Shown: positions 50,623-60,807, counted from the first letter of the stretch. The stretch: DNA of 64,000 bases from Hyphococcus sp. (GCA_021776335.1 JAJFGB010000004.1:310001-374000), one strand, 5' to 3'. Notes: generated from the letters alone by a model not told the origin. Made by a program: numbers and translations.

Positions 50623-52281
50623 ATGACGGATAAGCTGGCTATTGCTATTGCGCAGATCGCGCCGATCGTTGGGGATATCAACGGGAATGTGCAGCGGATC
50701 AGGGCGGCGCGCGCCGAGGCGGCGGCGCTCGGCGCTGACATCGTCATTTTTTGCGAACTTGTCGTTGCTGGTTACCCGCCTGAGGATCTTGTTCAAAAAC
50801 CTGCTTTTCAGCGCGCCTGCCGCGAGGCGGTTGAAACGCTTGCGGCCGACACTGCTGATGGCCCCGCAATGATCATTGGCGCGCCATGGACTGAAGGCGG
50901 CGCCCTGTACAACGCTGCTTTTTTTCTCAGCGATGGCGCCATCGCCGCCAATGTTTATAAAGTGCGGCTCCCCAATTACGGCGTTTTTGACGAGCCTCGC
51001 CGCTTCACGCCGGGGCCTGCTTATCCGACGCCGATCATTTTCCGAGGCGTCAATCTCGGGCTGATGATCTGCGAAGATATGTGGTTGCCCGGTGCGGGCG
51101 AAGCATTAGCGGCAGCTGGCGCTGACATCTTTATCGTACCCCATGGCTCGCCCTTTCGAAAAACAGCGCTTGAAGAACGCCTCGGGGCCGCGCGCGCGCG
51201 TGTTAAAGCAACAGGTCTGCCGCTTATCCTCATCAATCAACTTGCTGGCCAGGATGAAGTTCTATTCGAAGGCGCCAGTTTTGTCATGGATGCGGATGGC
51301 GAAGTGCGCCGCCGGGCGCCGCAATTTCACGAATGCATCGCGCTGACACAATGGCGCCGCCAAGATGAGCGATGGGTATGTGAAAGCGGCCCGGATGAAG
51401 ATTGGATCACCGGAGAAGAAATGGTTTATCGCGCTGTAACAATGGCGGTGCGCGATTATGTTGAAAAAAACCGCTTTAAGGGTGTTGTTATTGGTCTTTC
51501 CGGCGGCATCGACTCGGCTTTGACCGCGGCGATAGCCGTCGATGCATTGGGCGCCGACCGCGTTCATTGTGTGATGATGCCGTCGCGTTACACCTCCCGA
51601 GAAAGCCTGGACGACGCCGAGGAATGCGCAAAAAACCTAGGCGTTTCGTATCGGGTGATTGATATCGAGCCGGGCGTTGCGGCTTTTGATACGATGCTGG
51701 CGCCCGCGTTTCATAATCTCGAGAAAGACACAACGGAAGAAAATATTCAGTCCCGTCTGCGCGGGGTCATATTGATGGCGTTGTCCAACAAGTTTGGCGA
51801 TATGGTGCTAACTACCGGCAACAAGTCTGAAATGTCGGTGGGATACGCAACGCTCTATGGGGACATGAATGGCGGATATAACCCGCTTAAGGATGTGTAT
51901 AAAACAGAAATCTTTGATCTTTGCCGCTGGCGCAACGCCCACCATGCTACGGATATGAGAGGGCCAGACGGCGCCGTCATACCGGCACGCATCATTTCAA
52001 AACCACCTTCTGCTGAGTTACGTGAAGATCAAAAAGATCAAGACAGCCTGCCTCCTTATGAAATTCTTGATGTGATCCTCGAATGTCTTGTTGAAGCGGA
52101 AATGTCGGTGGGAGATATCGTCGCGAAAGGATTTGAGGAGGAGACTGTCCGGCGCATAGAGCACCTGCTCTATGTTGCGGAATATAAGCGGCGGCAGGCC
52201 CCGCCGGGCCCCAAAGTAACGGCGGTTAATTTCGGTCGCGACCGGCGCTATCCGATAACCCATGGCTGGCGGGACCGGTAG
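50623..52281 (+). CDS. nadE: Glutamine-dependent NAD+ synthetase
   Basis: A 552-residue two-domain enzyme. The N-terminal nitrilase-type amidase (1-260) carries Glu45 (FCELVVAG), Lys113 (YKVRLPNYG) and Cys150 (LMICEDMW). The C-terminal synthetase has the ATP-pyrophosphatase loop GLSGGIDSAL at about 291-300 and KSEMSVGYATLYGDM later. It releases ammonia from glutamine and uses it to amidate nicotinate adenine dinucleotide. It begins 66 bp after the aminotransferase gene and could be read from that transcript, though the gap contains room for a promoter. GltX follows 80 bp later on the same strand. Confidence 0.95.
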   Translation: MTDKLAIAIAQIAPIVGDINGNVQRIRAARAEAAALGADIVIFCELVVAGYPPEDLVQKPAFQRACREAVETLAADTADGPAMIIGAPWTEGGALYNAAFFLSDGAIAANVYKVRLPNYGVFDEPRRFTPGPAYPTPIIFRGVNLGLMICEDMWLPGAGEALAAAGADIFIVPHGSPFRKTALEERLGAARARVKATGLPLILINQLAGQDEVLFEGASFVMDADGEVRRRAPQFHECIALTQWRRQDERWVCESGPDEDWITGEEMVYRAVTMAVRDYVEKNRFKGVVIGLSGGIDSALTAAIAVDALGADRVHCVMMPSRYTSRESLDDAEECAKNLGVSYRVIDIEPGVAAFDTMLAPAFHNLEKDTTEENIQSRLRGVILMALSNKFGDMVLTTGNKSEMSVGYATLYGDMNGGYNPLKDVYKTEIFDLCRWRNAHHATDMRGPDGAVIPARIISKPPSAELREDQKDQDSLPPYEILDVILECLVEAEMSVGDIVAKGFEEETVRRIEHLLYVAEYKRRQAPPGPKVTAVNFGRDRRYPITHGWRDR

Positions 52282-52361
52282 CCAGTTAACTCGAAAATGC
52301 CTTCGTTTGACCGGGGCGCATCGAAGCGCTAATCCCCGCGGTTCCAGATTTCAGGAATTCC

Positions 52362-53690
52362 ATGACCGTAAAAGTTCGATTTGCACCGTCGCCGACTGGC
52401 AAGCTTCATGTGGGGAATGTTCGTGCAGCCCTGTGGAATTGGCTATTTGCCCGCAAAATGGGCGGCCAGTTTGTTTTGCGGATTGACGATACCGACCTTG
52501 AACGGTCGACCAAAGCCTATGAGGACGGCATCAAGGCTGATCTCGCATGGCTGGGCCTCAATTATGATCAAACCATAAACCAGTCCGCCCGGTTTGACCG
52601 ATATGACGCCGCCCGCGATGCGTTGATAAAGTCCGGTCTTTTATATGCGTGTTATGAGACCGCAGAAGAACTTGACCGCAAACGCAAGCTGCAGCGGGCC
52701 CGAAGTCTGCCGCCGGTTTATGACCGCGCCGCGCTTGCCCTTACTGACGATGATCGCAAGTCTTTGGAGGCGGAAGGCCGAAAACCGCATTGGCGATTTA
52801 AGCTTTCTCAATCACCGGTGAGCTGGGTCGACCTTATTCGCGGCGAGACGACGGTTGATACCGCAAGCGTTTCCGACCCTGTGTTGATCCGCGAGGACGG
52901 CATGTATCTCTACACTTTGCCAAGTTGCGTCGATGACCGCGATCTCAGCATCACACATGTTATGCGTGGCGAGGACCATGTCACGAATACAGGCGTTCAG
53001 ATTGAAATCTTTAGAGCCCTAAGTGGTGATGCACCGCAATTTGCACATCACTCTTTGCTCATCGGCGCTGACGGGCAGGGCCTTTCCAAACGCCTTGGCG
53101 CTCTGTCGATTGAAGCCATGCGCGAAGACGGCATTGAACCGGCGGCCATAACGTCGTTGTTGGCGAAACTTGGCACGGCGGATCCCGTAACAGCGGAACT
53201 GGATTTGAAGACGCTGGCGCAGGGCTTTGATTTTGGTCGTCTTGGCCGCGCCCCTGCGCGCTTCGACCCGGCCGAGCTTGAGACGTTAAATGGCAAAATT
53301 CTCCATGAGACGTCCTTTGAAGACGTTCACAACAGGCTGGAAGCTATTGGCGCGACGCAGGCGCTCTGGAGCGCCGTCCGAGGCAATATTACCAGGCTTT
53401 CGGACGTCTCTCGGTGGATGACGATCGTTCAAGGCGAGATCGTCCCGGTCATCGAAGACAAGGCGCTCACCGACGAGGCAGCGATGTTGACGCCGGATCT
53501 GCTCGGTCAGCAAAGTTGGGATGAGCTGACCAAGGCGTTGAAAGAAAAGACTGGGGCGAAAGGCAAAAAACTTTTTATGCCGCTAAGGCTTGCCCTGACC
53601 GGTGAAGCACGCGGACCAGAAATGGCGGTGCTGTTTCCCTTGATAGGTGGAGAAAAAGCGCGCGCCCGCCTACGTGGCGAACGCGCTTAA
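52362..53690 (+). CDS. gltX: Glutamate--tRNA ligase (second-type GltX)
   Basis: A 442-residue class I synthetase. The HIGH-type motif reads FAPSPTGKLHVGNVRAALWN (about 6-25), and the KMSKS-type motif reads GLSKRLGALSIE (about 239-250). The anticodon-binding helical domain fills the C-terminal third. The HVGN/LSKRLG form is the version of the second GltX paralogue found in many alphaproteobacteria, which can charge tRNA-Glu or misacylate tRNA-Gln. Whether another copy exists is not visible in the window. No Zn-binding Cys set of the larger bacterial type is seen in the connective insert. Confidence 0.93.
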   Translation: MTVKVRFAPSPTGKLHVGNVRAALWNWLFARKMGGQFVLRIDDTDLERSTKAYEDGIKADLAWLGLNYDQTINQSARFDRYDAARDALIKSGLLYACYETAEELDRKRKLQRARSLPPVYDRAALALTDDDRKSLEAEGRKPHWRFKLSQSPVSWVDLIRGETTVDTASVSDPVLIREDGMYLYTLPSCVDDRDLSITHVMRGEDHVTNTGVQIEIFRALSGDAPQFAHHSLLIGADGQGLSKRLGALSIEAMREDGIEPAAITSLLAKLGTADPVTAELDLKTLAQGFDFGRLGRAPARFDPAELETLNGKILHETSFEDVHNRLEAIGATQALWSAVRGNITRLSDVSRWMTIVQGEIVPVIEDKALTDEAAMLTPDLLGQQSWDELTKALKEKTGAKGKKLFMPLRLALTGEARGPEMAVLFPLIGGEKARARLRGERA

Positions 53691-53706
53691 CGCAGTTTAT
53701 TATTTG

Positions 53707-54261
53707 CTAGGCTTTTTCGTGCAATGCCCGGTGTTCGACGATCGCAAACACTTCATCGACGGTATCCACGAAGACAACATCGTCAAGAAGCTCGTTGGCG
53801 GCGAAACCTTTTTCAACAATGTGCTCAAATAGGTCTTTCAACGGGGACCAGAAATTGTTGATGTTCAGGACAATGATCGGTTTGCGATGAAGCGCAAGCC
53901 GTGCCCATGACAAAACTTCGATCACTTCCTCGAGGGTGCCGATACCGCCAGGCAGCGTTAATATGGCGTCCGATTCTTCGAACATCATCATCTTCCGCTC
54001 ATGCATGGTCGAGACAATTTTGTGGTCGACGCCGTCAAGGATACCCTCAAGCTCGACGAGGAAGTCTGGAATGACGCCAAAAACATCGCCGCCAGCGTCG
54101 CGCGCGGCGCCGGCGGTAGCGCCCATCAGGCCCAGCTTACCGCCGCCATAAACGATGCGGCACTGACTTTTTGCTGCTTTTTGTCCGACGGCGATTGCCG
54201 CTTCCTGGAAGGCCGGGTCGCTTCCTGCGCGAGACCCGCAATAAACACATAATGATTTCAT
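53707..54261 (-). CDS. LOG-family Rossmann protein (phosphoribohydrolase type)
   Basis: A 184-residue protein of the TIGR00730/lysine decarboxylase-like group. The signature PGGIGTLEE (about 104-112), the MHERKMMMFE segment and the N-terminal VYCGSRAGSDPAF are those of cytokinin-riboside-monophosphate phosphoribohydrolases (LOG). It likely cleaves the N-glycosidic bond of nucleotide monophosphates; the old name lysine decarboxylase is wrong for the family. The start at 54261 is chosen for MKSLCVYCG; an ATG at 54294 would add 11 residues. It is a single-gene unit, convergent with gltX. Confidence 0.9.
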   Translation of the reverse strand: MKSLCVYCGSRAGSDPAFQEAAIAVGQKAAKSQCRIVYGGGKLGLMGATAGAARDAGGDVFGVIPDFLVELEGILDGVDHKIVSTMHERKMMMFEESDAILTLPGGIGTLEEVIEVLSWARLALHRKPIIVLNINNFWSPLKDLFEHIVEKGFAANELLDDVVFVDTVDEVFAIVEHRALHEKA

Positions 54262-54362
54262 AGACTTACACGTTTCTTTTTGTTGGGCAGGCATTGTACG
54301 CCGATTTTTCTAAGGGTAAAGTAAAATAGAGATGTAAATAATTTTCTCAAGGAGTTACTGCA

Positions 54363-55346
54363 GTGCGTGTCATCATCATCGTCTTGTTACTGATTGTTCT
54401 CGGCTTCATCGGCTGGAAAGCCGCCGAGCGTTTTAAGATAATAGAAGGCCCAAAAGATGAGATCAGCGACTCGGGCGGGACCGATGCTCGTGATGATGAC
54501 GCCGATGTGCAAGGGGCGAGAGAACCGGCCTTGCCCAGTTTTGACATCGTGCGTGTTGATCGCAGCGGCTATGCTGTTATCGCGGGAAGGGCAAAACCTG
54601 GGTCTACGGTTACGATTTATGCCAATGATGATGAACTCGCGACAACACCTGCCGAAGGCGATGGGTCGTGGGTGATTGCAACGGATACGCCGCTGGAAGC
54701 AGGTCCGGTTGAACTAAGTCTCTCGATGACGACTGAGGACGGGCTGACCGTCCGTTCAGAGGAAACCATCCTGATTTATGTGCCGGAGCGCGCCGGTGAT
54801 GTGCCGCTTGTCCTGCGCACCACACCCGGCGGCGCAACAGAAGTTTTACAAGATCCGCGCGATATGCCTGAAGGCATGGGCCCGTTGACGCTGGACGTCA
54901 TCGATTATGATGATTCCGGCGCGGTCATTTTTTCCGGGCGTGCGGAACCTGGCAGTATGGTTCAGCTATTCATTAATGGCGGGCTTTTAGGTCAAACGCA
55001 GACCGGGGAAAATGGGCGCTGGATGATCGCGCCTGAAGCGCAGATCCCACCAGGCGTCTACCAGTTGCTGGTCATCCAGCTTGGGCCCGACGGCCGGCCG
55101 GCCTATGCTATTGAATTGCCTTTTGAGCGTGCGACTGCCGACCAAATCCAACTTCGCGACGGAAAAGTTGTTGTTCAGCCCGGCAACAGCCTGTGGCGGA
55201 TTGCGAGACGCGCCTATGGGCGCGGCGCTCAATATACGATCATTTATGAAGCAAACGCAGACCAAATAAGAGATCCGGATTTGATATTTCCAGGACAGAT
55301 ATTTGAAGTGCCGACGTCTGAAGAAGAAGAGGATGGCGGCGAGTAG
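54363..55346 (+). CDS. LysM protein with two Ig-like repeats, membrane-anchored
   Basis: A 327-residue protein starting at GTG 54363 with AAGGAG 8 nt upstream. An N-terminal hydrophobic segment (about 4-20) anchors it in the inner membrane or acts as an uncleaved signal. Two similar beta-sandwich repeats follow: AVIAGRAKPGSTVTIYAND and AVIFSGRAEPGSMVQLFING, each followed by a DGSW/NGRW turn, so the middle (about 55-265) is an Ig-like tandem. A C-terminal LysM domain (about 268-316) is seen in VQPGNSLWRIARRAYGRGAQYTIIYEAN to FPGQIFEVP. LysM binds peptidoglycan. The tail is acidic (SEEEEDGGE). The domain order suggests an envelope tether or cell-wall organiser. Confidence 0.86.
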   Translation: MRVIIIVLLLIVLGFIGWKAAERFKIIEGPKDEISDSGGTDARDDDADVQGAREPALPSFDIVRVDRSGYAVIAGRAKPGSTVTIYANDDELATTPAEGDGSWVIATDTPLEAGPVELSLSMTTEDGLTVRSEETILIYVPERAGDVPLVLRTTPGGATEVLQDPRDMPEGMGPLTLDVIDYDDSGAVIFSGRAEPGSMVQLFINGGLLGQTQTGENGRWMIAPEAQIPPGVYQLLVIQLGPDGRPAYAIELPFERATADQIQLRDGKVVVQPGNSLWRIARRAYGRGAQYTIIYEANADQIRDPDLIFPGQIFEVPTSEEEEDGGE

Positions 55347-55360
55347 CGTTTTGCCGGCGG

Positions 55361-58300
55361 TTATTCCGCAGCGCGCGGATAGTCGACTTCGTCTGGCTCC
55401 GCGGGCGAGTGTTCACTTTTCGAAATTGCGCCGCGAAAATCTGCGATAATGCTGCCTGCCCAGGCGACAAAAGCTTTCACCCACGGAAGCATTATTATCC
55501 ATGCGATTGCTGTGGGCGTATTTTTGCGCAGCACTGTTGGCGCCGCGAGCATGACAGGCGTTAAAACCAGAGTCAGGATAGTTGAGAAGGCAAGGCCATA
55601 GACGACAGCGGACGACAACAGCACCCACCAGTCAGATGTCGTGGAACCGCGCGTAATTGTTCCTGCACCAAAATCAACGTTGAGTTCAAAAACCATGGGG
55701 AGAAGACCGAGTATCGTTGTTGCTGTCGTCAACAAGACCGGACGGATGCGCTGTGCTGCGGTGCGGACAACCGCATCTTCGACAGCAAGGCCTTTGCGCC
55801 GCAAATATTGATAGGTGTCGATCAGAACAATATTATTGTTCACAACGATACCAGCCAGAGCGACAATGCCCGTACCGGTCATAATAATGCTGATATACTG
55901 ACCGGAAAGCGCGATCCCCAGCAGGACACCCAAAACAGACAAAATCACGGCCGTGAGCGTCAATGCAGCGTGATAAAAACTATTGAATTCCAGCAATAAG
56001 ATCATCGCGATCATGAACATAGCCGCCGCCATGGCGCCCTGGAAAAAGCTGGCTGCTGCTGCGGTATCTTCATCGGCACCGCGCATGATCCAGGATACGT
56101 CCTCGCCGAGTGCGCCAGTTTCCAGCCAGCTTTTCATTTCTGTGATCGCCTGATCCTGGCTGACTTCATGGCCGTCAATCCGCGTATTGCCATTGGCTTT
56201 AACTTCAATGATCCGTTTGCCGTTACGGCGGACAATACGGTCGACCTGGGGTTTCGGGACGCGCTGCACAAAATTGGAGAGTGGAACAGAGCCCCCCGGC
56301 GTTTGTATGCGCACGGCGTCCAATCCCAAGATTGTCCTGTTTTCGACCGGATAGCGTGCACGAATATCGATTTCGTCGTCGGCGTCGTCAGGCCGATATT
56401 TGTCCACCAGCAGTCCTTCAGTGACGAACTGCAAGACAGCGCCAGCCTGTTGCACGGAAAGGCCGTAAAGTCCTGCGAGTGCGCGGTCGACTTCCATTGA
56501 CCATTCAATGCCAGGAAGCGGCAGCGTGTCTTCTTGATCCATATAGAGGGATACCTCGCGGCCGTTCACCTCTGCCGTCGCAGTGTCGGCAAATGCGCGC
56601 ACTTTCTTTGCTGCGAGGATCATGGCGTCAAAATCAGGCGATGTGATTTCAACTTGCGCATCTTTGCCGACCGGCGGACCGCCCTCGCGTTGACGGACTT
56701 CAACGACGACGCCCGGAACATTTTGAACGAGATCACGGAGTTCCTCTAAAATTACTCTTGAGTGATCGCGCTCCGAATAGCTGATCAAATCGAGACCAAC
56801 CTGGCCGACCGTTTCTGCGGGCATGTTATTTCCACGAGCCAGTCCGGGGCTGGTCTGCAAATATATGTGTTCGATGGCCGTATGGTCTTTGACGCGATCG
56901 GCGACTTCTTTTACGACATCTATCGTCTGCTCAGCGGATAGATTGCCGCGAGCGAGCACGAGAATGTTCACCTGCTCATTGTCAGTGCGAATGAAAAACT
57001 CCACATCGGGCGATGCAGCCTTAAAAGTAAAATAACAAAACGATACAAGCAGGGCTGCACCGCAAAAGACCAGCAACGGTCTCCTTACCAATATTGTCAA
57101 AAAGCGAGCGTAGCTCGCCACAGGACCGGTCAACGTTGTCGGATCGACTTCATCGACCTCATATTGTTTCGGGCCTTCCGTTTTACCTTTGACCCGCAAT
57201 CTTTTTTTCATCCATGAAGGCATGCCGAATAAGGTGCCGATAACCGGAAGATATATCAGGGCGACAACTAATGATGCGAGCAATACGAATATCAACGTCA
57301 GTGGAAGATATTTCATGAACTCGCCTGCGAGGTCCTGCCAAAACAGAAAGGGTACAAATGCCGCTAGCGTTGTCGCTGTTGATGTTATTACGGGCCAGAA
57401 CATTCGTTTTGACGCTTCGGCGTATGCAGACTGCCGGGACGCGCCTTCTCCCATTCGCCGGTCTGCGTACTCAACAATGACAATCGCGCCGTCAACAAGC
57501 ATCCCCACGGACAGGATCAGTCCGAACATGACCATCATATTAAGCGTGTAGCCAAAGATGGTCAGAAGCAGGAATCCCATCAGAAATGTTGTGGGAATGG
57601 CTATTCCAACCATGATTGCAGAGCGCAAACCGAGCGCGGCGACGATGACAATCATGACCAGAAGCACGGCGGTCAGGATTGACGATGTCAGCCCTTCGAG
57701 ATTGTCTCTTACGGCTACTGATTGATCGCTCAAAAATTCATGCTCTATTGATGATGGCCAGAATTTCGCCTCATCTTTAACGGCTGCCCGCGCTGCCTCG
57801 ATGGTTTCGACGATGTTTGCGCCAGCGCGTTTTGATATCTCAACACCGATTGCGGGTTGACCGTTGAATAGTGCGTAACCGGTGCGGTCTTTGAACGTGC
57901 GACGCACACCGGCTATGTCGCCGATCGTGACGATGTTATCGCCATTTGCGCGCACCGGAATGGCCATAAGGTCAGCGGCATTTTTCACGAGCCCCGGCGC
58001 CTTAATCGAAAACCGCCCATCAGCAAGTTGAATTGAGCCTGCGGTGACAAGTTGATTGTTGGCCGTGATTGCATTGATGACCTCGAGTTCCGTTAGCCCG
58101 TAAGATTCCAGAACTTCCGGATCGACGATGATTTCAAGCAATTCCTCGCGGGCGCCGGTAAGGCGTGCTTCAAGAACGCCTGAAATGCCGTCTAACCGGT
58201 CTTGTAGCGTTTTAGCGGTTTGGTAGAGCGCGCGTTCAGGCGCATCGCCGAAAAGAACAGTGGTCAATATCGGAAATTCATTCTGAAGATTGAACTCCGT

Positions 58301-58687
58301 TACAATCGGCTCCTCCGCGCTGGAAGGATATTCAACCTTTGCGCGATCCACAGCTTCGCGGACGTCAAGCACCGCCTGATCAACATCGATGGTGGTCTGG
58401 AACTCCAAAATGACTTGCGCAGCGCCGTCATAAGCGAGCGCATCCATCTGGATCAGCCCCTCAATACTCTGCAGCTCCAATTCGGTCGGTTTCACCAATA
58501 ATCGCTCACCATCCTCCGGTGAAATGCCGGGCAATGGCAACGTGACCAAGACGAACGGCGCGGGAATATCAGGCTCGGCTTCGCGGGGAATTGTTTGATA
58601 GGCTGAAAAACCAAAAATGATCGTGACGAGAAACGCCGTCATGACGACGCGCTTACGCGCAAACGCGGCGTCAATCAGGCCCATCAT
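55361..58687 (-). CDS. RND efflux transporter permease subunit
   Basis: A 1108-residue inner-membrane pump of the AcrB/MexF superfamily. N-terminal FARKRVVMTAFLVTIIFG is the first membrane helix; periplasmic porter loops follow twice, and the second transmembrane block includes the proton-relay stretch LFGLILSVGMLVDGAIVIVEYADRR in parts and the late VVNNNIVLIDTYQYLR. The protein is longer than average, with a cytoplasmic C-terminal extension of about 40 residues (FRGAISKSEHSPAEPDEVDYPRAAE in parts). It overlaps the adaptor gene by 4 bp. The outer-membrane channel (TolC type) is not in the window. Substrate specificity cannot be read; the type is closest to the drug/heavy-metal-independent hydrophobic exporters. 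Confidence 0.93.
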   Translation of the reverse strand: MMGLIDAAFARKRVVMTAFLVTIIFGFSAYQTIPREAEPDIPAPFVLVTLPLPGISPEDGERLLVKPTELELQSIEGLIQMDALAYDGAAQVILEFQTTIDVDQAVLDVREAVDRAKVEYPSSAEEPIVTEFNLQNEFPILTTVLFGDAPERALYQTAKTLQDRLDGISGVLEARLTGAREELLEIIVDPEVLESYGLTELEVINAITANNQLVTAGSIQLADGRFSIKAPGLVKNAADLMAIPVRANGDNIVTIGDIAGVRRTFKDRTGYALFNGQPAIGVEISKRAGANIVETIEAARAAVKDEAKFWPSSIEHEFLSDQSVAVRDNLEGLTSSILTAVLLVMIVIVAALGLRSAIMVGIAIPTTFLMGFLLLTIFGYTLNMMVMFGLILSVGMLVDGAIVIVEYADRRMGEGASRQSAYAEASKRMFWPVITSTATTLAAFVPFLFWQDLAGEFMKYLPLTLIFVLLASLVVALIYLPVIGTLFGMPSWMKKRLRVKGKTEGPKQYEVDEVDPTTLTGPVASYARFLTILVRRPLLVFCGAALLVSFCYFTFKAASPDVEFFIRTDNEQVNILVLARGNLSAEQTIDVVKEVADRVKDHTAIEHIYLQTSPGLARGNNMPAETVGQVGLDLISYSERDHSRVILEELRDLVQNVPGVVVEVRQREGGPPVGKDAQVEITSPDFDAMILAAKKVRAFADTATAEVNGREVSLYMDQEDTLPLPGIEWSMEVDRALAGLYGLSVQQAGAVLQFVTEGLLVDKYRPDDADDEIDIRARYPVENRTILGLDAVRIQTPGGSVPLSNFVQRVPKPQVDRIVRRNGKRIIEVKANGNTRIDGHEVSQDQAITEMKSWLETGALGEDVSWIMRGADEDTAAAASFFQGAMAAAMFMIAMILLLEFNSFYHAALTLTAVILSVLGVLLGIALSGQYISIIMTGTGIVALAGIVVNNNIVLIDTYQYLRRKGLAVEDAVVRTAAQRIRPVLLTTATTILGLLPMVFELNVDFGAGTITRGSTTSDWWVLLSSAVVYGLAFSTILTLVLTPVMLAAPTVLRKNTPTAIAWIIMLPWVKAFVAWAGSIIADFRGAISKSEHSPAEPDEVDYPRAAE

Positions 58688-59793
58688 TGCTCTGATCCAG
58701 AAAGCGCACCTGTTGTGGCGACGTCGACCTTTTGTCCTGCTGAGACAAAACCCTGCCCGCGTGTGATAACGCGACTATGGCCGGTTAGTCCTTCAACCCA
58801 AATACCGGTATCGTCTTCTCCCAGCAATTTCACAGGTTCAAACTGTACGTCATTTTCGGACGACAGCGTCCGTACGCCCATCTCGCTATCGTTCAACACA
58901 AGCGCCGAGCGCAGGATGTGGTGCGCTTTTCTTTTTTTGGCAAAAACAGTAAAGTCAGCAGTGACGCCGTCCCTGAGTTTTCCATCTTCATTAGGGATTT
59001 CCAGTTCAACGTCGAATGTTCGAGTGGCGGGGTTCGCGGACGCGCCAACAAACCGAACAACCCCTTCAATCGTTTCTCCGGTTGCGAGCCTTGCAACGCC
59101 TTGATCGCCTTTTTCAATCTTGCTGACTTCGCGCTCGGATACGGCGCCGGTGACCAGAAACGGAGAAGCCTGGATAACTGTCCCGCAGGGGTCGCCGATT
59201 TGTACATAGTCTCCAAGCTCGACATTTCGATGATCGAAAATGCCGTTGAAAGGCGCAAGGACGTCCGTTTTTGAAAGTTCGATGCGTGCGCCCTCAACTT
59301 GCGCAGTCGTTTGATCGTAGGCCGCCCTGGCTGCGGCGACGGCGGTCTCCGCGCGAAAGCCTTCTTTGTTCAGCCTCACCGCAGCGTCATAATCGAGCTT
59401 TGTTTTAACCTGCGCAGCGCGCGCTTCCGCTAAGAGGGCTTGCCGCGCATTGACGCTAATTCGGCAAAGAACATCACCGCCGCTGACCATAGCGCCCATG
59501 AGGGCAGGCGTCCCGGCAATAACGCCAGCTGTTTCGGCACGCACAACCACCTTTCTGTCGGCTTCTGTTCGGCCGCGAATGACGATTTCGGCGCTCCACT
59601 CTTCTGGCGAGACAGTGTCTGCCACAACCACAAAGAGGGCCTGCGGCGCAGGGTCAGCACTAATGCTGGGGCCGGCTGTGAACAGGCCGCGGCCCAGAAA
59701 ATAGATTAAGACCAGCGCGACGATAATGCCGGCCAGTTTGACGGATTGGGGTAGATTCATTGCAGGTTGGCTCATGGCGATTACTGTACTCAT
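58684..59793 (-). CDS. RND efflux periplasmic adaptor subunit (membrane fusion protein)
   Basis: A 369-residue adaptor. One N-terminal membrane anchor (about 17-38, VKLAGIIVALVLIYFLGRG), then the barrel-sandwich halves flanking a coiled-coil hairpin: VVRAETAGVIAGTPALMGAMVS, the alpha hairpin ARAAQVKTKLDYDAAVRLNKE and APFNGIFDHRNVELGDYVQIGDPC, followed by beta-barrel and membrane-proximal domains. It links the pump to an outer-membrane channel. The start could also be at 59775 or 59760, as two more ATGs follow in frame. The pump gene overlaps its end. The 172 bp between it and the next gene (59794-59966) hold no recognisable signal. Confidence 0.92.
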   Translation of the reverse strand: MSTVIAMSQPAMNLPQSVKLAGIIVALVLIYFLGRGLFTAGPSISADPAPQALFVVVADTVSPEEWSAEIVIRGRTEADRKVVVRAETAGVIAGTPALMGAMVSGGDVLCRISVNARQALLAEARAAQVKTKLDYDAAVRLNKEGFRAETAVAAARAAYDQTTAQVEGARIELSKTDVLAPFNGIFDHRNVELGDYVQIGDPCGTVIQASPFLVTGAVSEREVSKIEKGDQGVARLATGETIEGVVRFVGASANPATRTFDVELEIPNEDGKLRDGVTADFTVFAKKRKAHHILRSALVLNDSEMGVRTLSSENDVQFEPVKLLGEDDTGIWVEGLTGHSRVITRGQGFVSAGQKVDVATTGALSGSEQ

Positions 59794-59966
59794 GCGAGAC
59801 GCTGGATATGCGCGTGAATAATTCCTTCACAATTCAATATTGTGGGTAGTTTAGCTGAGGCCCGCAAGCGCTGAACTGCATATAGGGCTTATTTGTTAAA
59901 GATCAGGCTTCATCCCGGGATTTCGCAAGGCGATCCCTGTGGCGGGGCGCCGCAGATTGTCAGCTG

Positions 59967-60782
59967 TCAGTAATACTGATTTGGCGTCATTGAGCTGGGC
60001 GCTTTGTTCAATACGGTGCCGATGGTGTTGGCGCCGCGCAAAATCCGCTGGGCTTCTTTAAATTCCTGAACCCGGGTCTCACCGCTTGATGTAACAAAAA
60101 GAGCACAATCGACCTTGGGCAGGAATGCGATGGAATCATCGCAGCCTAGGAGAGGAGACATATCGAAAACGACGACCCTTGACCCGTAGTCGCTGGTTGT
60201 TTTCTCAATAAGGTGATCCGCGAGATCAGACGTTAAATACTCCGCCCCCCGACGCGTTACGCGCTCATTGGCTATCAACAGGACGTTTGACAAATCAGGA
60301 CGCACTGTTACCTCCTCCAAGGATCGTTTGCCCTCAAAGAAATCGAGCACTGAGGGGATTTCTTTCAATCCGAGATAGCGAGCGACGCTTGGGCGGTAGA
60401 AATCCAGATCCACAAGCGTTACGCGTGACCCCTTTTTTGACCCGATGGCGATGGCAAGATTTATCGCGGTGACGGTTTTGCCCGCACCGGCGCCTGGCGA
60501 TACAACAGCGATCGTTTTCCAGCCTTCGGATTCCATTTTCTGAAGAACCCGGGTGCGCAGTACGCGATATGCATTTAACACCGGGTCTTGCTCATTGGCG
60601 ATAATCCGGTGTTTTCCGAAATCAGCAAAATTGCAGGACACCGGATTGAAAGATGATTCAGATTGCGACGTCACGGTGGAGGCCGTGTTTAATACCGGCC
60701 GCGCAACCGGGTGTTGTCGTGGCGCCACGACATCTTCCTTTGTGTCGCGTGCGCGGGTGATGGCTTCCCTAATTCGATCCAT
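59967..60782 (-). CDS. CpsD/CapB-type tyrosine-kinase-like ATPase
   Basis: A 271-residue ATPase of the bacterial tyrosine kinase family. Walker A is SPGAGAGKT (95-103), Walker A' LVDLD (123-127), and Walker B VVFDMSPLLG (about 203-212). The family's C-terminal tyrosine cluster is reduced here to the final two residues, TPNQYY, where many members carry four or more Tyr. It normally acts with a Wzz-type membrane protein, encoded 25 bp upstream at 60808, to regulate exopolysaccharide chain length and export. Both are transcribed together on the minus strand. Confidence 0.88.
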   Translation of the reverse strand: MDRIREAITRARDTKEDVVAPRQHPVARPVLNTASTVTSQSESSFNPVSCNFADFGKHRIIANEQDPVLNAYRVLRTRVLQKMESEGWKTIAVVSPGAGAGKTVTAINLAIAIGSKKGSRVTLVDLDFYRPSVARYLGLKEIPSVLDFFEGKRSLEEVTVRPDLSNVLLIANERVTRRGAEYLTSDLADHLIEKTTSDYGSRVVVFDMSPLLGCDDSIAFLPKVDCALFVTSSGETRVQEFKEAQRILRGANTIGTVLNKAPSSMTPNQYY

Positions 60783-60807
60783 TTCTAATTCCTGTACTAA
60801 ACTCTCT

